From: Gymnogyps californianus
Taxonomy: Eukaryota > Chordata > Aves > Accipitriformes > Cathartidae
Assembly (NCBI RefSeq): GCF_018139145.2
Contig: NC_059478.1
Span: 2,728,001-2,792,000, forward strand
Reading direction: 5' to 3'
Length of the DNA stretch: 64,000 bases
The notes beneath the pieces are model-generated. The model was not told the DNA's origin. It made no database searches and saw only the letters and a list, made by a program, of their open reading frames with translations. Below are positions 1 through 14,126 of this stretch, piece by piece. The position numbers and the translations under genes are program-made. Position 1 is the stretch's first letter, and every line of letters begins with the position of its first letter.

Positions 1-3000
1 ACACTTACACAACCGGTGACTTAGCAAAGAATTACGCACTATAAATTCTTTCATCTTCATGCATGAAATACCAATATTCTTGGATTTACTGTATTTTTAC
101 CATGACAAAATATCATCACTGTTTAGATGTGTTAACCTATGCCGCAATACTAAGTGCATTACTGTTGGTCATGCAGTTATTAACATTGTGTTAATTGTGC
201 ATCCATTTTCATTGCAATTGAGAAAAACAAATAGCTGTATAAAGGTCAGATCCTGTTTTGCAGCAAGCGACAGCTCTGATCCAAACAGTGATACTTGTTT
301 CCATTGTTATAACTAGCTTTGTACAGGAATGTGATCTGGGGAAGCCATTAAAGATTGTGGAGAAAAAGAAATACTGAAATTGCAACCCAAAGAATTCTTC
401 TGGTCTCTGAGAGCAGAAAGAGCTGCCCCATGTTGACCATGTGAGCAACCCTGTGATGAAACCTGTGCAAGATCCTTCACCCACCTCAGGGTTAGCACTC
501 AGCCCTAAACCGATGCAGAAATGCTCAATATTCAACATTATCGTTAGTCTGTGGGTATTTTTGCAAAGTTATTAAATTCCTCCTCACTGTCAGGCTCACT
601 ATTTCATTGCAAATAGCAAACCCATTCTCCCTGTTAGAGGTGAGCGGAGGAGAGACAATCATGACATGTCTTATGCAGAATGATCACCGAAACAGGGGAG
701 AGCTGCTGCGTGACAGCAGCTTCTGGCTCACACGTGCGCTGCTCGAGTTTATGCATACACACCATACACACCAAAAAGATTGGATATGCCAGTATTACAA
801 CAGACACATTTGCTTTGGCTGAGGGTAGCTACACTTAATTGTTTTGATTTTATGATCTGCTGCATTTTACAGCTTAGGAGTTTCCTGTTCTTCACGAAGT
901 CCCATTGTAATTTCAAGGATGCTCTACTCCCTTGGCCTTCATGTTTTGGTAATAGACATTGGCTTTGCAATAGCTAACTCCATGGATAGAAAAAAATACA
1001 TTGGTTCAATGCTTGAGAAATCAAGATTTGTTGCATATCATGCTTTACGCTGGCACGTGCTTGTAGGTCCCCAACAGCAGCATTGAAACAGCCAGAGAAG
1101 GAAGGAATTGCAGTCTCTGGCTTCCTGCAGCCAACGTCTGTGTAGAAAGTGTGTGTGTGTTTGTGTGATCCACCTCAGCAGCCAACAGCGGAGGCATTTT
1201 TGGCTAACACAAGCCAAAACCTGCAGAAATCTATCCCGAAGAGTGACATTTGTGGATGTCTGAGACATCAGGTTGGCTCCAACAGGCAGTGGGAAAGAGG
1301 CAGCGCTCTCTGCTTCATCTCAGCTGCGTTTTTTCCTTCCGTGTGTGGTGATGGTCAGCCCTCATCTTTGCTCAGAGGAAATGCAAGGTCATTAAGGCAT
1401 GGCTCGGCTACAACAACAGAGGGGAAAGTTTGCCACGGTACCACACAGAGCTATATCTAGCTCCCCCGTGCACCTCACGCACTAGGACAAAGATGCCTGC
1501 TTAAAATTTCAGATGGGGACACAGCAGCTAGCACAGGGCTGGTCAGGTGTGCTGTGGTTTGGGGCAAAAGAGGAAAATAGCACCAACAAGCAAGCTTTGA
1601 CAAGACGATGCACAGCTCTTCTGAGAAGAGCTTGAGCTGAAGTAAGTGTTTGAGCTCCATCACCTGCTGCAAACACATTTTGAAAGGAGGTGCCCACACT
1701 ACACCCAAAAGTATCCCTGAGGCCCAGAAATTCTTGCATCCTTTTCCTTTGCTGTGAAAAGCTCCCTTAATCGAGATCATAGGCTGAGAACAGACAGACC
1801 AGATCAGCAGAACTTGATGAAACTTGATTCCAGCCCCACCGAGGCTCACGAGGAGTTGTATCAAGCCCACATGGGGTTGTTATCAAGCTCAAGTTACTCA
1901 AGAGAACAAGCTATTTAATTACGCTGGTTTGCATCATATCCCTCACTCTGCCCTTCCTCTCAGATTCTTTCTAATAAATTGCTAGAAGTATTTTCTTGTT
2001 GATGAACACGCTGTTCTGAACCCTGCAATTGCACTTATTTTGCTTTTCGGAGTTTTTGATAAGATACATCGAAGTGTTTCATAAAACCCAAATCTTTCAA
2101 GAGGTCCTTCGTATTATTCAGTAAAGTTAGCGGATAAGTTTGTTCCTAGAGGCAAGGCATGAGACATTAAAGGCTATCCTTCCCTAATATCTGTATTTCA
2201 ATCAAGTTATTCATATCATTAAATGTCAAACTTGCACAGCAAGTTCTGCACATAAGTAAAAGTGCAATAAACCATTTCCCCTATCTCTCTTCTTAACCAG
2301 AGCAGACAGTATAGAACGATGCAAGTTATTTGGACCTTTTCAGCAATTTTTGTACCTGTGTGTTTGCTGGTGCTTGACAAACACGTTAGTGTTTGACCAA
2401 GGCTGTGTCACTTCTATTTTCCTAATACATTATATAGAAAGAATCACAATAGGCTGGTTTTATTATGAAAATCTTCTCTGTTTTTTAAGGCAAGTTAGGA
2501 TCAGCTTTTAAATATACTCCACTGTGAATCTGAACATAAAAAAGCCAATCAGTACTCTGAATGGAAATCACTGAATAACTAACAGGGTTTAAAGACCCCC
2601 AACCCCCTGCATGTGTTATATACCATGGTTTGCCATTATACAGAGTAAACTTATTCTCTCCATTCAGCAGGTAATGGGAAGTAATAGCAAATACCTGACC
2701 ATTTTCAGTATCTGGGACTGCAGGACAGTGGTCAACAGGCAGGGGAAAGCTTCCTGAAATCAACCAGCTAATGCAGATTTTAGCAGGATTTTAGGAGAGC
2801 TGAATCTCTGTTCATCATCTCTGCTCTCATCCAGCAGGAGTTAAAGGTAACATTTTTATTATTTCGGGGAAATATAAACGGTTCCTGGACACACTGACCG
2901 CGTGTGACCAGTGACTAGAAAAAGGGGAACCCCTAAATTTCTTTGAGCTACAGGCGGAGAGGGTTTTTTTTAGCCAGCCGAGGGGCTGATGCAAGATGCC

Positions 3001-6000
3001 TGAATCATGCGCGCGCTGCCAGTGCACTATTACTCTGCTATGCAAAGCACTGCTACATGCCTACACACTCACAGGGGCATTTGCCAGGGCCGTCTGGGTT
3101 TTGCAAGCCTTGCTTACTCCCTACGAGGAGAGGAAACAGCTACTTTTATTCAGCCTTTAACCTGCTGGGGGGGGGTGGATACAGGGCAGGGGCCAGGGGA
3201 AGCAAGCAGCGGCTTGTCAGGCTTTGCTGGGCAGAAAGCACCATCATGGGATGGCGAGAAAAGGCAGGGCATTGGGAGCAGCACAGGCATTGACACCAAC
3301 CACTTAGGCTACTGTATGGTCTATGTTACAGATGTACTCTGAAAGAGCATCCTTGGCTAAGAGACAAAGAGGCCTCTAGGAAGGCATCCTGTGGACCGAT
3401 CCTGTCTGAAAAAGCCACAGACTAACATCATGCATTGGGTGACCCACCTGGAGAGGCTGTTTTTGACACAGATTCTCAGATCTGCCTCCTACGGGACCCT
3501 CAAAGTTGAAATCATCACATATTTCCTTGAAAAGTGAACACCAAGCCACATTACAAAGGTTGTTTGGTGCGTGATCCTTTCCCAAAAAGCTCTTTTACCT
3601 CATGTTTGAGAGATCACCAAGATAAAGCATGTCTGACGGAGGAGGGGAAGGTGCTTGTCAGCAAGTTGGATACCTCTAGCACTACTGAGTTTGTCACCAA
3701 GCCAGTCACCGTCCAGACCAGCAGCAGTCAGCGGAAGCCACTGTGCTGAGACCCCAGATACACTCTGTGGAAATTTTCCATGCTTTGGAGAATTGTCTCC
3801 CGAAGGCTGAATGCAGCTGAAGTGGTGTTTTTTGCGAGTCAATCAACATGAAGCCGTTTGCGTTGGCTCAGTTGAAAAGCCATCAAGAAGAGATGTGCTG
3901 AACTCCTTTCTCTCCCACTGGGAACAGGACAGTCCAAACGGCATGTGCTCATCAGCTTGTACGGGCACCACGGGAATAATCCTCACTGGGGACATGAAGT
4001 TTCACCCTTTTTTCCCCAGTTTGCAAACATTTTTCATAGGAGAAAAGTTCTTATGCGTGACTGTCACCACAAAACTTCGTATAAGGTATTGATGTCGTAA
4101 TCCTCAAGTTTAACCCAAAACTCTTGGAAGTTTACTGTAAATACAGTGGTGGGGAAGCGGATACACCTTAGCTGGCAGGTTGCCAAGAAGAAGGGGAAAA
4201 CCACTATTAGCAAGTGGAGGATAATTGTTGGGAACTGCCGCAGTTCATGCAAATTTTTCCCAATAGGAAGAAGATCCCTTTATAAGAAAGGTCTTTTAAA
4301 ACATTCACTGAGACTGAACTCTGAAATAGAAGTTATGCTGTGTGGTCCCAGGGGAAAATGCTCACTATCGGTCTAATTTTCAGTCCCAAGAGGAGGCTTT
4401 TTTCTTAGTCTCCCTTCAAATGGAGACCGGGTTTAGGGATGGGACGTGCACACCAGCCTTCCACGTCCACCTCTCCTGCTATGGCACAGACAGGGCACCC
4501 CACGCTTTCTCTACGTCTGGGCCCACCCCTGTCATCCTGTCCTTCCCGGAGCTCTCCTCACTGGGATAAAAGCTGTTTTTCTCAAGCAAAATGTGAGTCA
4601 TCCTGCTGTCAATATGCAAGTGAAAATAAGGTGTGTAAAGGTAATGACTAATAAACATAAAAAACCCACAAAGATGACCATTTATCTGGGCTGCTGCCTT
4701 CCTGGTAAAATTCAGACTAGAAGCTAGATTGAGAACTTTTCAAAACTAACTCAAGTAAAGGTATGTTGAATCAATGCATGTTTTTATTGTAGAGAAGAGG
4801 TTTGCTCACTGTGATTTCTAATATGTAGGATTTTCACCTCCAGTCTGAGCTTAGACCACACACAAATACACATGCATGCATATCAACCGGTGACAACATG
4901 TTAAGCACATTAGGGAAGCGTTTGAAAAGTTTACAGCCAAATGTGGATTTCAACCAACAACAGCTCCCCATTGCTGACACCCACAACCGTTGGGAAAGGG
5001 AGTTATTAAACTGAAGAAAGGTGTTTGGGTTTCTGCATCAGTTTGTCTTCAAGCTCCTTATTCAAACTGATTCAAAGTTAAAGAATATGAACCAATCAAA
5101 TCAAAAGAGGGTTTGCATATTTACGGAGCACTATACGAAAAGAAATTTGCTACTACATAATACCAACTGTTGAATAGGACCATCGCATTGCCAATCACCC
5201 ATGACAAGCCCTGCACAGATTTTCACACCTCCTGGACTAGACCAGAAAAAAGCGCCTGGCAGTCAAAATAATTCCATTTACATTCCTATTATCCTCCTCT
5301 TCCAGGATTGGAAGCAAGCGAGGAAGAAAGTCACCTTTTAGTGACTTTTACTTTCCAATACCACCAGCAATCGGGGTTGTCTCTGTCTAACATTGTACAT
5401 CTGAAACGGCCTCACCTCCTCAGGCAGATGCTCTCACAGGTCAAACCTATTTCTACTCATTTTCACCCTCTCAGAGAAGAGAAGCGGCTTCCTTCCATCA
5501 GTGCCTCTACGTGCACCAGCTGCAAATGAAGTTATCCCTCACTGCAAGCATTTGTGGAGCTAACACTATTATCCCTACAGGCCTAGTTGACTATTTAATA
5601 ATGGGGTTTTTTTTCAATCTTTTAAATTCAGTCCTTCATTCTAAAGCTCAAACTTGGAGGCATGGAGATATATGGTGACTCCAAAGCCATAGGGAATAAA
5701 ACCAAGATATATAGTAAAGTTATTTGCAGACCCAAACTGCTCAGGGTGGAATTTATGGTCAGTAATTTTTCAGAACAAGACTGAGCATCTGAAGTCCTGA
5801 ACTTCTTTTCACAGAGTGTTAGTTTTGGGGTAGAATGCTCAGGCTTAGTGATCACACACACTCCAACCTTGTGATTTATCCTGCAACCTCCACCCTCCAG
5901 TTAGCTGGCCTTCTTGCAGATATCGACATCTTCCAGCCATGCTGAAATAGAAAACAATAAATATCAGGTAGCATGACCCAATTTCCTAACAGCTGGCATA

Positions 6001-6546
6001 GACAAGTGGCCAGAGCAATGAAAACCTGAAGACCTCTCTGATTATGTGATTTGATTCATATACTACATGTGCAATGCGTGCTGAAGAAAAAACTTCAGCG
6101 CATCTGAGACATTAATCCATCATCCAAACAGGATTGTCAGGCTGTACCAACTGCACTTCCTTGGTCCTAAATTGCTCAACTTGTGCTAGATTTAAACAGT
6201 GACTTAAAATGTAGACGATGACCTCTTAGATGCTGAAAATGCAAATGGGGAGAGGTCAAATGATCCTACACCTGAGTGCTCTTATCTGGCTGGGGGTAGG
6301 GTGGCTCAACCTGGCAAAGCCTCGAAACAGCCAGGTAGTTTGGGTGGGTAGAGCATGGAAAAGGTTCATGGGAGACGAAACGAAACACCAGTCACACCTA
6401 CACACGTACTGACTTGTCACAAGCCTTTGTTGTCCAAATTGATCCAAAGCTTCCTGCACCAAACTTTTCAGGGGCTCCAAACTCCCTGGTCTTGGAAAGC
6501 CATGGACAGGAACAAGACCACCCAATCATTTTCCACCACCAATACC
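1..6546. other. Non-coding stretch, no gene recognised
   Basis: I see no exon, RNA gene or recognisable transposon in this stretch. The open frames are short, lie on both strands, and encode Ser/Leu/Cys-rich peptides without domains. Small simple-sequence features are present: a GT-rich run around 1149-1167 and a run of nine G at 3167-3175. A 92-codon minus-strand frame at 2485-2763 starts only at TTG and has no recognisable family, so it is not called. Confidence 0.6.
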
Positions 6547-6630
6547 AGCTTTCTTCTGAGAACTGGACACCCTATCTGGTCCAGTTCTAGCTCTCTTCCA
6601 AGAACTGGACACCCTAACTGGTCAGACTGG
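6547..6630. repeat. Two-copy 42-bp tandem repeat
   Basis: Two adjacent 42-bp units, at 6547-6588 and 6589-6630, share the core AGAACTGGACACCCTA followed by CTGGTC. They differ at a handful of scattered positions. This looks like a local duplication that has since diverged. I see no function for it. Because 42 is a multiple of three the reading frame is kept, but no convincing protein is encoded. Confidence 0.85.
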
Positions 6631-9329
6631 AAAGGAGGATGGTTCCCAGCCTCCCAGTCATCGCCATGACAGCTTTACCAAAACCACAGGCTCTGATCAC
6701 TGGGATTCCCGGTGGCTCCCTCTCCCAAGGGCAGGTAACCGGGCAGGTTTATACCAAACCCCTGGCTGCTTTGGCCATGAGTCCCTCAGAAATGACATCT
6801 TTTCCTGAATTATTTTGTGTGTCAGGAGCTTAACATCATGCCTCCCTTCTCCATTATGGATTTTTTCAGTTGAGATGCGTCATGGATGCCTGCCTTCTTT
6901 CTTTGAAAAGAAGTCTTCAAAATTTTTCTAGTTTTTCTTCCAAAACTTTTTCCCTTGGAAGTGGACATACTGTTTCTGAAGATATCCCCATATTCCATAT
7001 TTATATGCCATATAAAAGGGATTGTTTCCACAACTGCCTTGTGCTGAATGAGAACCAAAATCAGAGAGGAGGAAGCTGCATGACCTGCAATAGGAAATCT
7101 GTGTTGAATAGCTTTGCAGAGTCCAAAAAGCAGCTTGTAACAGCCCAGCTTGTGTTTCTGACTGATAAGAAGGAAGATAAACCTGGGCAGGATGTGGTTT
7201 CTCTTCACCACTTCTCAGAAGATACAAACTTTGTAAAACATAACCCAGAACTCTTACACTAACGAAACCATCCAAAAGCCCTGAGAAATCTAAGGGAAAC
7301 CCCAAGGAAACAAACAAAAAAATTAACTTTTTTCTTGATGAGACATTTGATTAGCAAGTTATGTGCAACACTCCTACCATATCTGTCCCTGACTGTGTCT
7401 GACTCAGGGCCCTTAACTTTGTCGGAGGATTAAGATATGCCTGCCTTCAGAAAAATGAAAGAGAGAAGTCTGCTTCAGCGTTCATCACTTATTTTAATAA
7501 CAACCACAGCGAAATAACCCTGCAGATGCTAAAACGCTCTTTGACTAGCATTACCTCAAATTTGTCACAGGAAAAGAGCAAACCAATTTGAACCGTAATC
7601 TCGTTTACTACCCGTTACCTTTCCTTATTCAATTCAGAGCAGGGTTAAGCTTCTCATCTGTGTATATTTAACATGCAGCATGAATGTAAACATGCCCAAT
7701 AATCTAATGTAACCTAGGTCAAAAAATATTTTGTAATGATGGGTGATTTTACATTTTACACCTACAAGCATAACTTCAACGCAGTAGAGCCAAACCATGC
7801 ATCAGGACCAAAAGCCAACATCAAAACTGAAATTTGCAGCCTGGTCAGTGCTGTATCTGGTCAAAGGAGACCTTATTCTCCTCTTCCTGGGATTTTAGAG
7901 TGCTCTAGAAACAAATAATTATAAAATTAGGTACAAATTATTTCAGGTGTTTCATTCAACTTCAGAGTGCTAATAAAAATGCATTAGGGAGGAGAATTAC
8001 ATGTTATACTAATTGTGCTTTCAGGTGATCTAGGAATAGCATGACTGACTATGATCAGGAAGATGGACAAACGCTCAAGTCCTTCTAGAAAGTTTCCATT
8101 ACCCTTAATGGTTTTAGGATCAGCCTGTTGTTACAAAAAGGATGCTTATTTTTTTCAATGAAACCATCTTTTTCTACCATACTGCTGGCGTTTTCTGTTT
8201 CCTGAAAGTGATTTTGCCAATTAAACTAAGAGGTAAAATGATGGAGGAAAGAGGAGGAAGACAAACACTGAAATTGGCATAAGGAACACTTGAAATTTCC
8301 AATTATTTTACATACTTGAAAAAGTATTTTTAAAAAATAATCCCCTGCCACAGTTCCACCTTAAATAAGCCCAGCTAGTCCGATAATAACTTCAAATAAA
8401 TAAATCAACTTCTCCTAGAAAAATCTGAGGTCAAGCTATCATTTGCCATTTTACGGTATCTTGACAACCTTAACCTTTACACATAAGAGTTCAGGGGAAA
8501 AAAAAAGAAAATTCATCAAAATATACAGCATCCAGAAGGAGGAAACTATTTTTCAATGCTCATCAAATTAAGTATTAGTCTTAATAACATACACAGAAGA
8601 GGAAATTTGGGAGCTGAAATTGCACTTTAGTATTTCAAACTGATGTACTTCAAGTTTCTGTTTCAGAATCACTGGGTTTGGGGAATTCCATCCCCTCCAA
8701 ACTGAAAGTAGAAGTTATGGAGTTTGCTTTATTTGTGGGCTTGGGTTAATTTTAAAGCAAGTATTTAAATATAATTATGGACCACAACAACTTGTTACAA
8801 ATCAAACTGATTTTGGTAGATCCAGAAATAGATTTTAATATTATTTTGTGTAGCTACTAGGACACAGAAATACAACCCACCCAACTCCACTTTAAAAAAG
8901 CAGAAATAGCAGAGTTTCAACAAGCTGCCTCAATGTGATCTAGATCAGGGCTGTAGAAACAAGCTGTTTTGCTTGGACAGGTCCAGAAGGATTGGGAGTC
9001 TAAGAACACAGATCAGCTTGCAGGGTCTATACAGGAGAGCCTGTCTGAACCTGATAAAAAATACAATCACTATATACATACAAGCTGTAACAACCTTACG
9101 AAGTACAGATTTACCAAAGAGGGCTAGTTAGATCACTTTATTTCTCAACTACCAGGGGAACATATGATTTGCGGATTCACATGAGACAATCCATGCATCA
9201 TTGTTAGCTGGTGGGGTCAGAGGAGGACCTTCCCTCACTCCCACAGCCCCACCAAAAATAACGTAGCTGAGACTTCATTTTTTTCCCCATAAAGACTCGT
9301 CCCATTTTTATTCCCAGCCCGTGGCTGCA
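6631..9329. other. Non-coding AT-rich stretch
   Basis: No gene, RNA or repeat family is recognised here. Overlapping 129-130 codon frames on both strands at 6822-7317 mirror each other. They encode low-complexity Ser/Leu/Lys-rich peptides without homology that I recognise, so I treat them as chance frames. Confidence 0.55.
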
Positions 9330-9660
9330 GACTTCACCTACAGCACGAATCAGTGGGAGGCGCACACAGCCGAGGAAGTGCCGGAGGTGTTAAGCCACGT
9401 GCCGGCAACGCAGCGCCATCCCTCCCGTCCACCATAGGATGGGACGGAGCTGGTGGCATAAGCTGCATCTGGGACTTCCCGAGCTCCCTACGGCATCCCA
9501 CAGGGGCATCATCCCAAACTGGTGGAGGGCCGCTCTCCGCCGGCCGCTGGTGGGTGAGGGGGAGAAAAGATGCCGTAAGAGCAGCAGGAAATAATTAGAC
9601 ACGAGCTTCGCCGTACATCGAAGGTCTGAGTCCGTGCCTCCAGTGTCAGCTTCTTGGCCC
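9330..9660. promoter_or_regulatory. CpG-rich patch (possible small CpG island)
   Basis: CpG dinucleotides are frequent here, in marked contrast to the AT-rich, CpG-poor sequence on both sides. GC-rich tracts occur around 9395-9440 and 9525-9560. In bird genomes such patches can mark promoters or distal regulatory elements, or simply be GC-rich islands without function. No initiator-ATG exon with a plausible donor site is evident. The open frames at 9353-9598 (+) and 9390-9602 (-) are what GC-rich DNA produces by chance. Confidence 0.4.
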
Positions 9661-12600
9661 CATGGGCAAGTATGAAGGGAAGGGCTGTGGCTTTTGGCAA
9701 ATGGTGTCGGGCCAGGCAGGAGGAGGAAGGTGGCTGATCAAGGACCCTTTGTCTTAGTTCTGATAAGATTTAGTTAAGCTATATTTACTGTGTCATTATG
9801 TTCAGGTGTGTATGGTATATCTCGTTTAATGTGTATGATATCAAAGCAAGCTCTTTAAAGGTTAGCCACATCTCTGATATTTTATCTGCGCTAGAAACTA
9901 TTATACACATAGCAACTTTGAATTGCTCTGTGCCTCAAACAGTAATGTCTTCTGAGAGAGAGAAAGTTAATTAAAAAGCAATTTAAATGGTAGGGAATGG
10001 AGACAGTTAATTTAACCCACCACAAAGTCAGCCTTCAACCCACAAAAGAGGAAGAGCTCAAACAGCGAGCTGTTAAGCTTTACCATGCCAGATTCCAGTC
10101 TTTCAGCCCACATGTAAAATGAGAAAAGTTTGTATCTCTGTTTCCCAGATGCATGGCCAACATCTCCCCGGATGACAGATGTTCAGCATGCACTTTTCCT
10201 ACTGTCCCTCTCTCCTTTCTTCCCCAGTTTCAAACAGAAACATTTCAAACCATCTGCTTTCCTAAATGTCCTCTGGCCAGAGAGGCAAAAAGCACAGGCT
10301 TTCCACCAGTGTTGAATTAAAAGCATTGAGCTTCTTGCCAGAAGGAGCCCCACAGACAGCGAGATGGAGTTCTGCATGGAGAAAGATGTGAAGTTCAAGT
10401 CCTGGGGCGAAACAGACGTTTTTATTCCAGCGAGCCAAGTTTAGTTATTACAGGCTGCCTTAAATTGTAAGAAAAGTGCAGCTCTGTAACCACAGTTTTA
10501 AGAGGGTCTCTTTGCAAAGAACTCAGAGTAGCTCTCTGGCAAGCAGAAGTGGCTGCAGTGCTCAGTGAGCGCTAGAAGATACCCAAACATGTTGAAGAAA
10601 TGCACTGTTAGTAAACACGTTGGGTGGGATTCAGCTCACCTAATTTTATCAGTGCAAAAGTTAAACAATTTGGTCATCCAGGCTCCATCTACGGTCAATA
10701 GATAAGAGATGGATGTGTTCAGAGGATGAGTCATCCCACTCAGAGACAGATGTTCAAGATGTGTGGTACGAGCCTCGTTTAGACAAGACTTTCTTTCAGA
10801 TGGCTAAATTTAGACTAAATTAATTCTATCCAACCATTATCTCACCCCAAACCTGTGAAGTCTTGCCCTTCTTACATTAAGACTGCAGGAGATTTGCTCA
10901 GATGTTAGCATTTCATCATCACTGAATAATCTGTTCAAAATCCAGTCTTAATTCCATTCATGCCACATGCCGTTTACCATTGGTGAATTAGTCATCCTGA
11001 ACATTTCTGAGGCAAATACCAAATTCCCCTTTTCTACACCAGCATGCACCAAACTGAGCTTGATTTCCAGGAATATTGACTATCGTAATGACTCTAGATT
11101 AAGATTTTAGGAAGCATGTGATTTGTTCGATTCTGCAATTATTACACATGCTAAAAACACGAATTCCCGCCAGCTGGATCACTCAGGACCCAGCATCGCT
11201 TTCCTCTGATAAAAAAACTGCTGGAGGAGCAGGCCGTTTTCAAGACCAAGGCTGGGTGGATATTTTCTTTTAGATTCCTGGCCCAGTCAACACTGATAAG
11301 GGTTCAGCATTCTCCTCACTATCTCAGTAAACAAAATATGCTTTTATTGAACCCTGCTGTTTCATGAAGACGGTTCATTTCAGTGAACTGCCCTCAAAGC
11401 AAACCCAGCGCAGGCAGCCTCACAGCTTTGAAGCTCCACGACCGAGCACACAGCTCACCCTCTTCAAAATGAAAAAGAAGAGGAACAACTTGGGGGGGAG
11501 GAGGAAGTTTTGTTGTTTTCTAGGCTGTATTTGATTAATAATAATGTCTTTTTCAAAGGGCTCAAGGTTTCAATGGAAGAGAATGGCGGAGTTTTAACCC
11601 AATCTCATGGACACTTTGATGTGCGAGTGGATGAGGTGCTCCAGCCTAGCCAGGCACTCCTCCTGCAGTAAGTTGCTTGAGGGGATGTGAGGTTTCACCT
11701 TTGCTTCATTATAAAATTGAGTTTCTTTAGTGCAATTGGTTTAATATAGCAGTGAGCAAACACCAGAGCTTATTATTTGTTTTAACCACTGACTGCTTTA
11801 TAGGAGGCCTCCCAGGAGATGAAAGCAAGTCTTCAGTGAGAAGAAGTGACAGAGGATTTCTTTCTTTCCGTTCCTTCGGAAGCCCCTGCCAAGTTGCACG
11901 ATTACGGTAAGAAATGCCGCTGAGAAGAGCAGGGGCTGCTGAACAGAGGCTCCCTGCACGCTGACACAAAAGGAGGGTGTTTTATCCCCATTAAAAGCTG
12001 ATTCTCGGCAGTGGAGGTATGTACTGCAGTGCCACATGCAGAAAACCAGAATTAAAACACTTCCTGACACGGCTTACTCCTATCCCTTCCCCCACAAGCT
12101 ATCCAGCAGTATTTTTGGATTTGTGGACACCTGTGCCACTAGGAAGCAGTTTTCCCCCCCCGTCCCCAGTTAAAAGTCGAGTCCACGTCATGACACCAAC
12201 TACGCTGAGAACCAGAGCTGCGTTATCGAATCCGTGATGGATCACGCTGAGCACCGAAGAGAAAGCGCACGGCTGCTCCCGCCCATCCCTGGGGTGCGGT
12301 CGGGGCAAATGCACAGTATCACACAAAGATCAAATCCATTTCGGTAAGTTATCATCTCTGTTTAGCGTATCAGCCTTGGAAAGGTCTGCTGACTCAGGCG
12401 CTCAATATGCGCAAGCCAAAATCTGACTGGTGGTGATGACTGCGATTTCTCATCTGAGCACGTAGAAGAATCTGGCTGGTAACTGGGAAACTGTTTCAGT
12501 GAACAGACAGCAAGATCTTATTCTAATTTTGCTCAGAGCAATTAAGGAAATGGGTTAATTGTATAAAATTAATTACTAGTGCTTGAATCATTGAAATCCA

Positions 12601-12950
12601 TGTTGGGAACATCAAAACAGCTATGAGATATATTGTATTTCACATCCTTTCATTGCTTTCCTCTCTGGGGGAAAAAAAGGAAAATTAAGTATGATACAAA
12701 TGGCCAAAAAAAGAAACTATCTAGTGCCAGAAAAAGTCAGTTGTAGAACTGTGTTGGAGGGAAGTCATCTGAGGAAAACTTATCTTGGGTCAGCTTTGAC
12801 AATAAGAATAAGCAGTAACAGAAAGGTGCTGTGCTGCTGAACTTCAGGGTTACTCCGACTTTCCCAGCTCTGTTGTTTGTTTGCTCAAACTACAACCCTG
12901 TCGAACCCAAAGCACACTCGTGTCGACGCATCCATCTGTACCTCTTCAAA

Positions 12951-12992
12951 GTATTTTTTTTTTCTTTTCCCCTTTCCCTCCATCTTTCCACA
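12951..12992 (+). other. Polypyrimidine tract ending in CAG (cryptic acceptor-like)
   Basis: A run of T followed by mixed C/T ends in TTTCCACAG, matching vertebrate 3' splice-site architecture. No protein-like exon follows. It may belong to a non-coding transcript, or be a chance pyrimidine-rich run. Confidence 0.3.
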
Positions 12993-13275
12993 GCCTCGAG
13001 CTCCAAGTGACATGCTGTTTATTCTGGCTTTTCCCCACCCCCTTTCCTGTTTAATTTTTTTCCCCTTAAAAGAATGTGTGCAGGCTGAGAAACAGACTTT
13101 CTCAGATGAGTTTTGTAGAGTTCAGCCTCTCTGCCGAGGGCTGGATGCTGCCAGCTTCAGAGGAATTTTCTCCTACTCATTTTCCCATCAGCTGGTCCGC
13201 GAGTAATTCGATGATCGAAACACCCACTGCCAGAGGAACCAAGGGGAGAACCCCTATTTTATCATCTCCCTCGTT

Positions 13276-13294
13276 AAAACAAACAAACAAACAC
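13276..13294. repeat. (AAAC)n microsatellite
   Basis: About four to five tandem AAAC units followed by ACACAC. A simple repeat with no further inference. Confidence 0.85.
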
Positions 13295-14126
13295 ACGTAT
13301 CGGTGAGCTGTAGGTTAAAACTGGTCAGACCCAGTTTGCTTCCCCCGTGAGACCGATGTTGTTGCAGTCATAGGCTTTCTGCACAGACAGCAGTGCACGT
13401 ACGATATGCCTGCCTGCTCTGCCTTCCCACAACCACATCATACCCCCTCCCTGGGCGTGGAGGCTCTCGCGTTGCCCATACGAGCAACGAATTAAGGAAA
13501 CCCCAAGTTCCCCCTGCAGCACACGGTGCTGTACACGAAGGAGTGGGTTTTCCATAGCATCCTCCCCGTCGCTAGGATCAAATAAACATACCCCCCCTCC
13601 CTAAATTCACATGCCATGCCGGAGCTTCCCGGGGGTCTCTGGGCATCTTGCAGTTTAAGTAATAAAAATTTACAGTCAGGTAACCACAGCGAGAAAAGAC
13701 AAGGCAAAAAGGACAAAGGGATGACAACTTTCTCTTAGGTAAATGTCCCCTTAAGGAAACAGTTTTCTGCTAAGCTAAAGGTGCTCAGATCTATAAAGTT
13801 CACATGAGCATCCAAATATTTGCTTATTCCCCCAACACAGGTGCTGAGCCCAGGCTGGAGGCTCTGAAGCTCACTGCTGCTTCTCTTCTCACAAAGACTC
13901 CTTACAGCAGACCTAAGGGGCAGGGAAGGGAGGTTTTTCTTCATGTCAAAACACAACAGGTTTTTTGTTTGGGTTTTTTTTTATTTATTACCTTAGCATG
14001 AATTTACTTTTATCACATGTTTTGTGGCAAGGACAGGCTTCTTGGAAAAGCGGTGAACTGAGCAGGTTCCCACACTCGTGGGTGACCACCAGACACAGTA
14101 AGAGCACTCATCCTGTTCTCTTGCAG

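Larger units (their letters stand above)
9661..14126. other. Non-coding stretch with simple repeats
   Basis: No gene recognised. A pyrimidine-rich tract at about 12951-12992 ends in CAG and resembles a strong splice acceptor, but the sequence after it has no convincing exon. An (AAAC)n microsatellite lies at about 13276-13294. Further open frames here are short and without recognisable domains. Confidence 0.55.

Noticed and set aside
2485..2763. Minus-strand frame of 92 codons with aromatic-rich, domain-like composition
   Set aside because: It begins only at TTG, has no family I recognise and lacks a clear donor or acceptor pair. It is probably a chance frame, though worth including in any BLASTX run.
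6822..7317. Three overlapping 129-130 codon frames on both strands
   Set aside because: Mutually overlapping frames on opposite strands with low-complexity peptides and no domain. This reflects composition, not genes.
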